From: Actinomycetes bacterium
GTDB lineage: Bacteria > Actinomycetota > Acidimicrobiia > Acidimicrobiales > UBA8190
NCBI GenBank assembly: GCA_021779775.1
Contig: JAJYAB010000098.1
Span: forward strand, 1 to 6,637
Length of the DNA: 6,637 nucleotides
Direction: 5' to 3'
The position numbers and the translations under genes are program-made. Within the stretch, counting starts at the first letter, position 1. The number at the start of each line of letters is the position of its first letter. The notes under the pieces were generated by a model. It ran no database searches. It saw only the letters and a program-made list of their open reading frames with translations, and was not told where the DNA came from. Of the stretch, positions 5,900-6,637 are shown piece by piece.

Positions 5900-6637
5900 G
5901 TGAAACTGCCGCCCTTCGAGTACCAAGCAGCCGGATCGGTGGACGAGGCGGTTGGCCTGCTGGCCGAGTGGGGCGACGAGGCCAAGGTGCTGGCCGGCGG
6001 GCAGAGCCTGATCCCCCTCCTCAGCTTCCGCCTGGCCCGGCCGACCTACCTGGTGGACATCAACACCATCCCCGAGCTGGCCGGCATCGCCGACGGGCCG
6101 ACCCTCGAGCTCGGAGCCACCGTCCGGCACCGCCAGGCCGAGCGCTCCGCGGTGGTGAAGACCCGCGCCCCCCTGATAGCGGCCGCCCTCGGCTACGTCG
6201 GCCATGCCGCCATCCGGAACCGGGGCACCATCGGCGGAAGCATCGCCCACGCCGACCCGGCCGCCGAGATGCCGGCGGTGCTCACCGCCCTAGGGGGAGA
6301 GGTGGTGGCCCAGAGCCGCCGCGGCACCCGGACCATCGCCGCCGAGGCGTTCATCGAGGGGTTCCTCACCACCGCCCTGGAACCCGACGAGCTGCTCACC
6401 GCCGCCCGCTTCCCGACATGGCCGTCCCCGTCCGGCTGGGCGTTCAACGAGTTCAGCCGGCGCAGCGGCGACTTCGCCATCGTGGGGGTGGCCGCGCTCC
6501 TCGGACTGGGCGACGAAGGCCACATCACCCGGGCAGCCCTCGTCTTTTCCGGGGTCGGGGGAACCCCTGTGCGCGCCGTCGAGGCGGAGGCAGCCCTGAT
6601 CGGCGAGGTGCCCTCTCCCGAGCTGTGGGCCACCGCC
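5900..6637 (+). CDS. coxM: FAD-binding medium subunit of a CO-dehydrogenase/xanthine-oxidase-family hydroxylase (3' truncated by window end)
   Basis: 246 codons are visible from GTG 5900 to the window end, out of about 280-300 usual for the family. The opening MKLPPFEYQAAGSVDEAVGL is typical of CoxM/CutM. The FAD-binding motifs are intact: AGGQSLIP at 32-39 and RNRGTIGGSIAHADPAAE at 106-123 (TIGGS 110-114). The second half has the FNEFSRRSGDFAIVGVAALL stretch leading into the C-terminal domain. The protein passes electrons from the molybdenum subunit via the [2Fe-2S] small subunit to FAD and on to quinone or another acceptor. It lies 60 bp after coxG, in the same operon. Small (coxS) and large (coxL) subunits are expected next but are outside the window, so true CO dehydrogenase versus another aerobic molybdenum hydroxylase is undecided. 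Confidence 0.92.
   Translation, partial: MKLPPFEYQAAGSVDEAVGLLAEWGDEAKVLAGGQSLIPLLSFRLARPTYLVDINTIPELAGIADGPTLELGATVRHRQAERSAVVKTRAPLIAAALGYVGHAAIRNRGTIGGSIAHADPAAEMPAVLTALGGEVVAQSRRGTRTIAAEAFIEGFLTTALEPDELLTAARFPTWPSPSGWAFNEFSRRSGDFAIVGVAALLGLGDEGHITRAALVFSGVGGTPVRAVEAEAALIGEVPSPELWATA

Noticed and set aside
5162..6250. 362-codon minus-strand frame
   Set aside because: It is antisense to coxG and coxM, whose motifs are clear, and is Gly/His-rich as expected for a shadow frame.

Overview
The window is GC-rich and reads as a chromosomal segment of a high-GC actinobacterium, plausibly from the Acidimicrobiia. That placement is inference. It rests on base composition, GTG starts, and a secreted protein with 42-residue 'GYWLVASDGGVFAFGDA'-type repeats, which I associate with that group. 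No rRNA, tRNA, CRISPR array or intact transposase gene is visible.

The left part (1-602) is a decayed patch. A short palindromic element (about 92-212) has 16-bp terminal inverted repeats and is flanked by an identical 8-bp direct repeat, so it looks like a MITE or a collapsed insertion sequence. Next to it is a MazF/PemK-type toxin gene broken by an in-frame TGA and lacking a good start. A small hairpin separates it from the convergent gene that follows.

The middle (603-2330, minus strand) holds a 453-residue secreted protein: a signal peptide, an Ig-like 'choice-of-anchor' domain, and six 42-residue propeller-like repeats. Upstream of it on the same strand is a 103-codon reading frame that starts like a GNAT acetyltransferase and then switches to unrelated sequence, so it is a truncated or chimeric remnant. 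Positions 2331-2715 hold no convincing gene, are lower in GC, and separate the two divergent halves.

The right part (2716-6637, plus strand) is a compact operon for maturation and structure of a CO-dehydrogenase-type molybdenum hydroxylase: coxD (MoxR-type AAA+ ATPase), coxE (VWA protein), a remnant of a coxF/XdhC-like gene, coxG (SRPBCC protein with a C-terminal membrane anchor) and the start of coxM (FAD-binding medium subunit), which runs off the end. CoxD and CoxE are known to act together in building the metal centre, CoxG in membrane recruitment, and CoxM in carrying electrons from the molybdenum subunit through FAD. The small and large subunits are expected beyond the right edge, so it cannot be decided here whether the enzyme is a true CO dehydrogenase or a related hydroxylase.

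The observations most worth checking are the MITE-like element with its 8-bp duplication beside the dead mazF, the truncated coxF inside an otherwise intact cox operon, and the chimeric GNAT frame. I see no clear evidence of a wholly new system.
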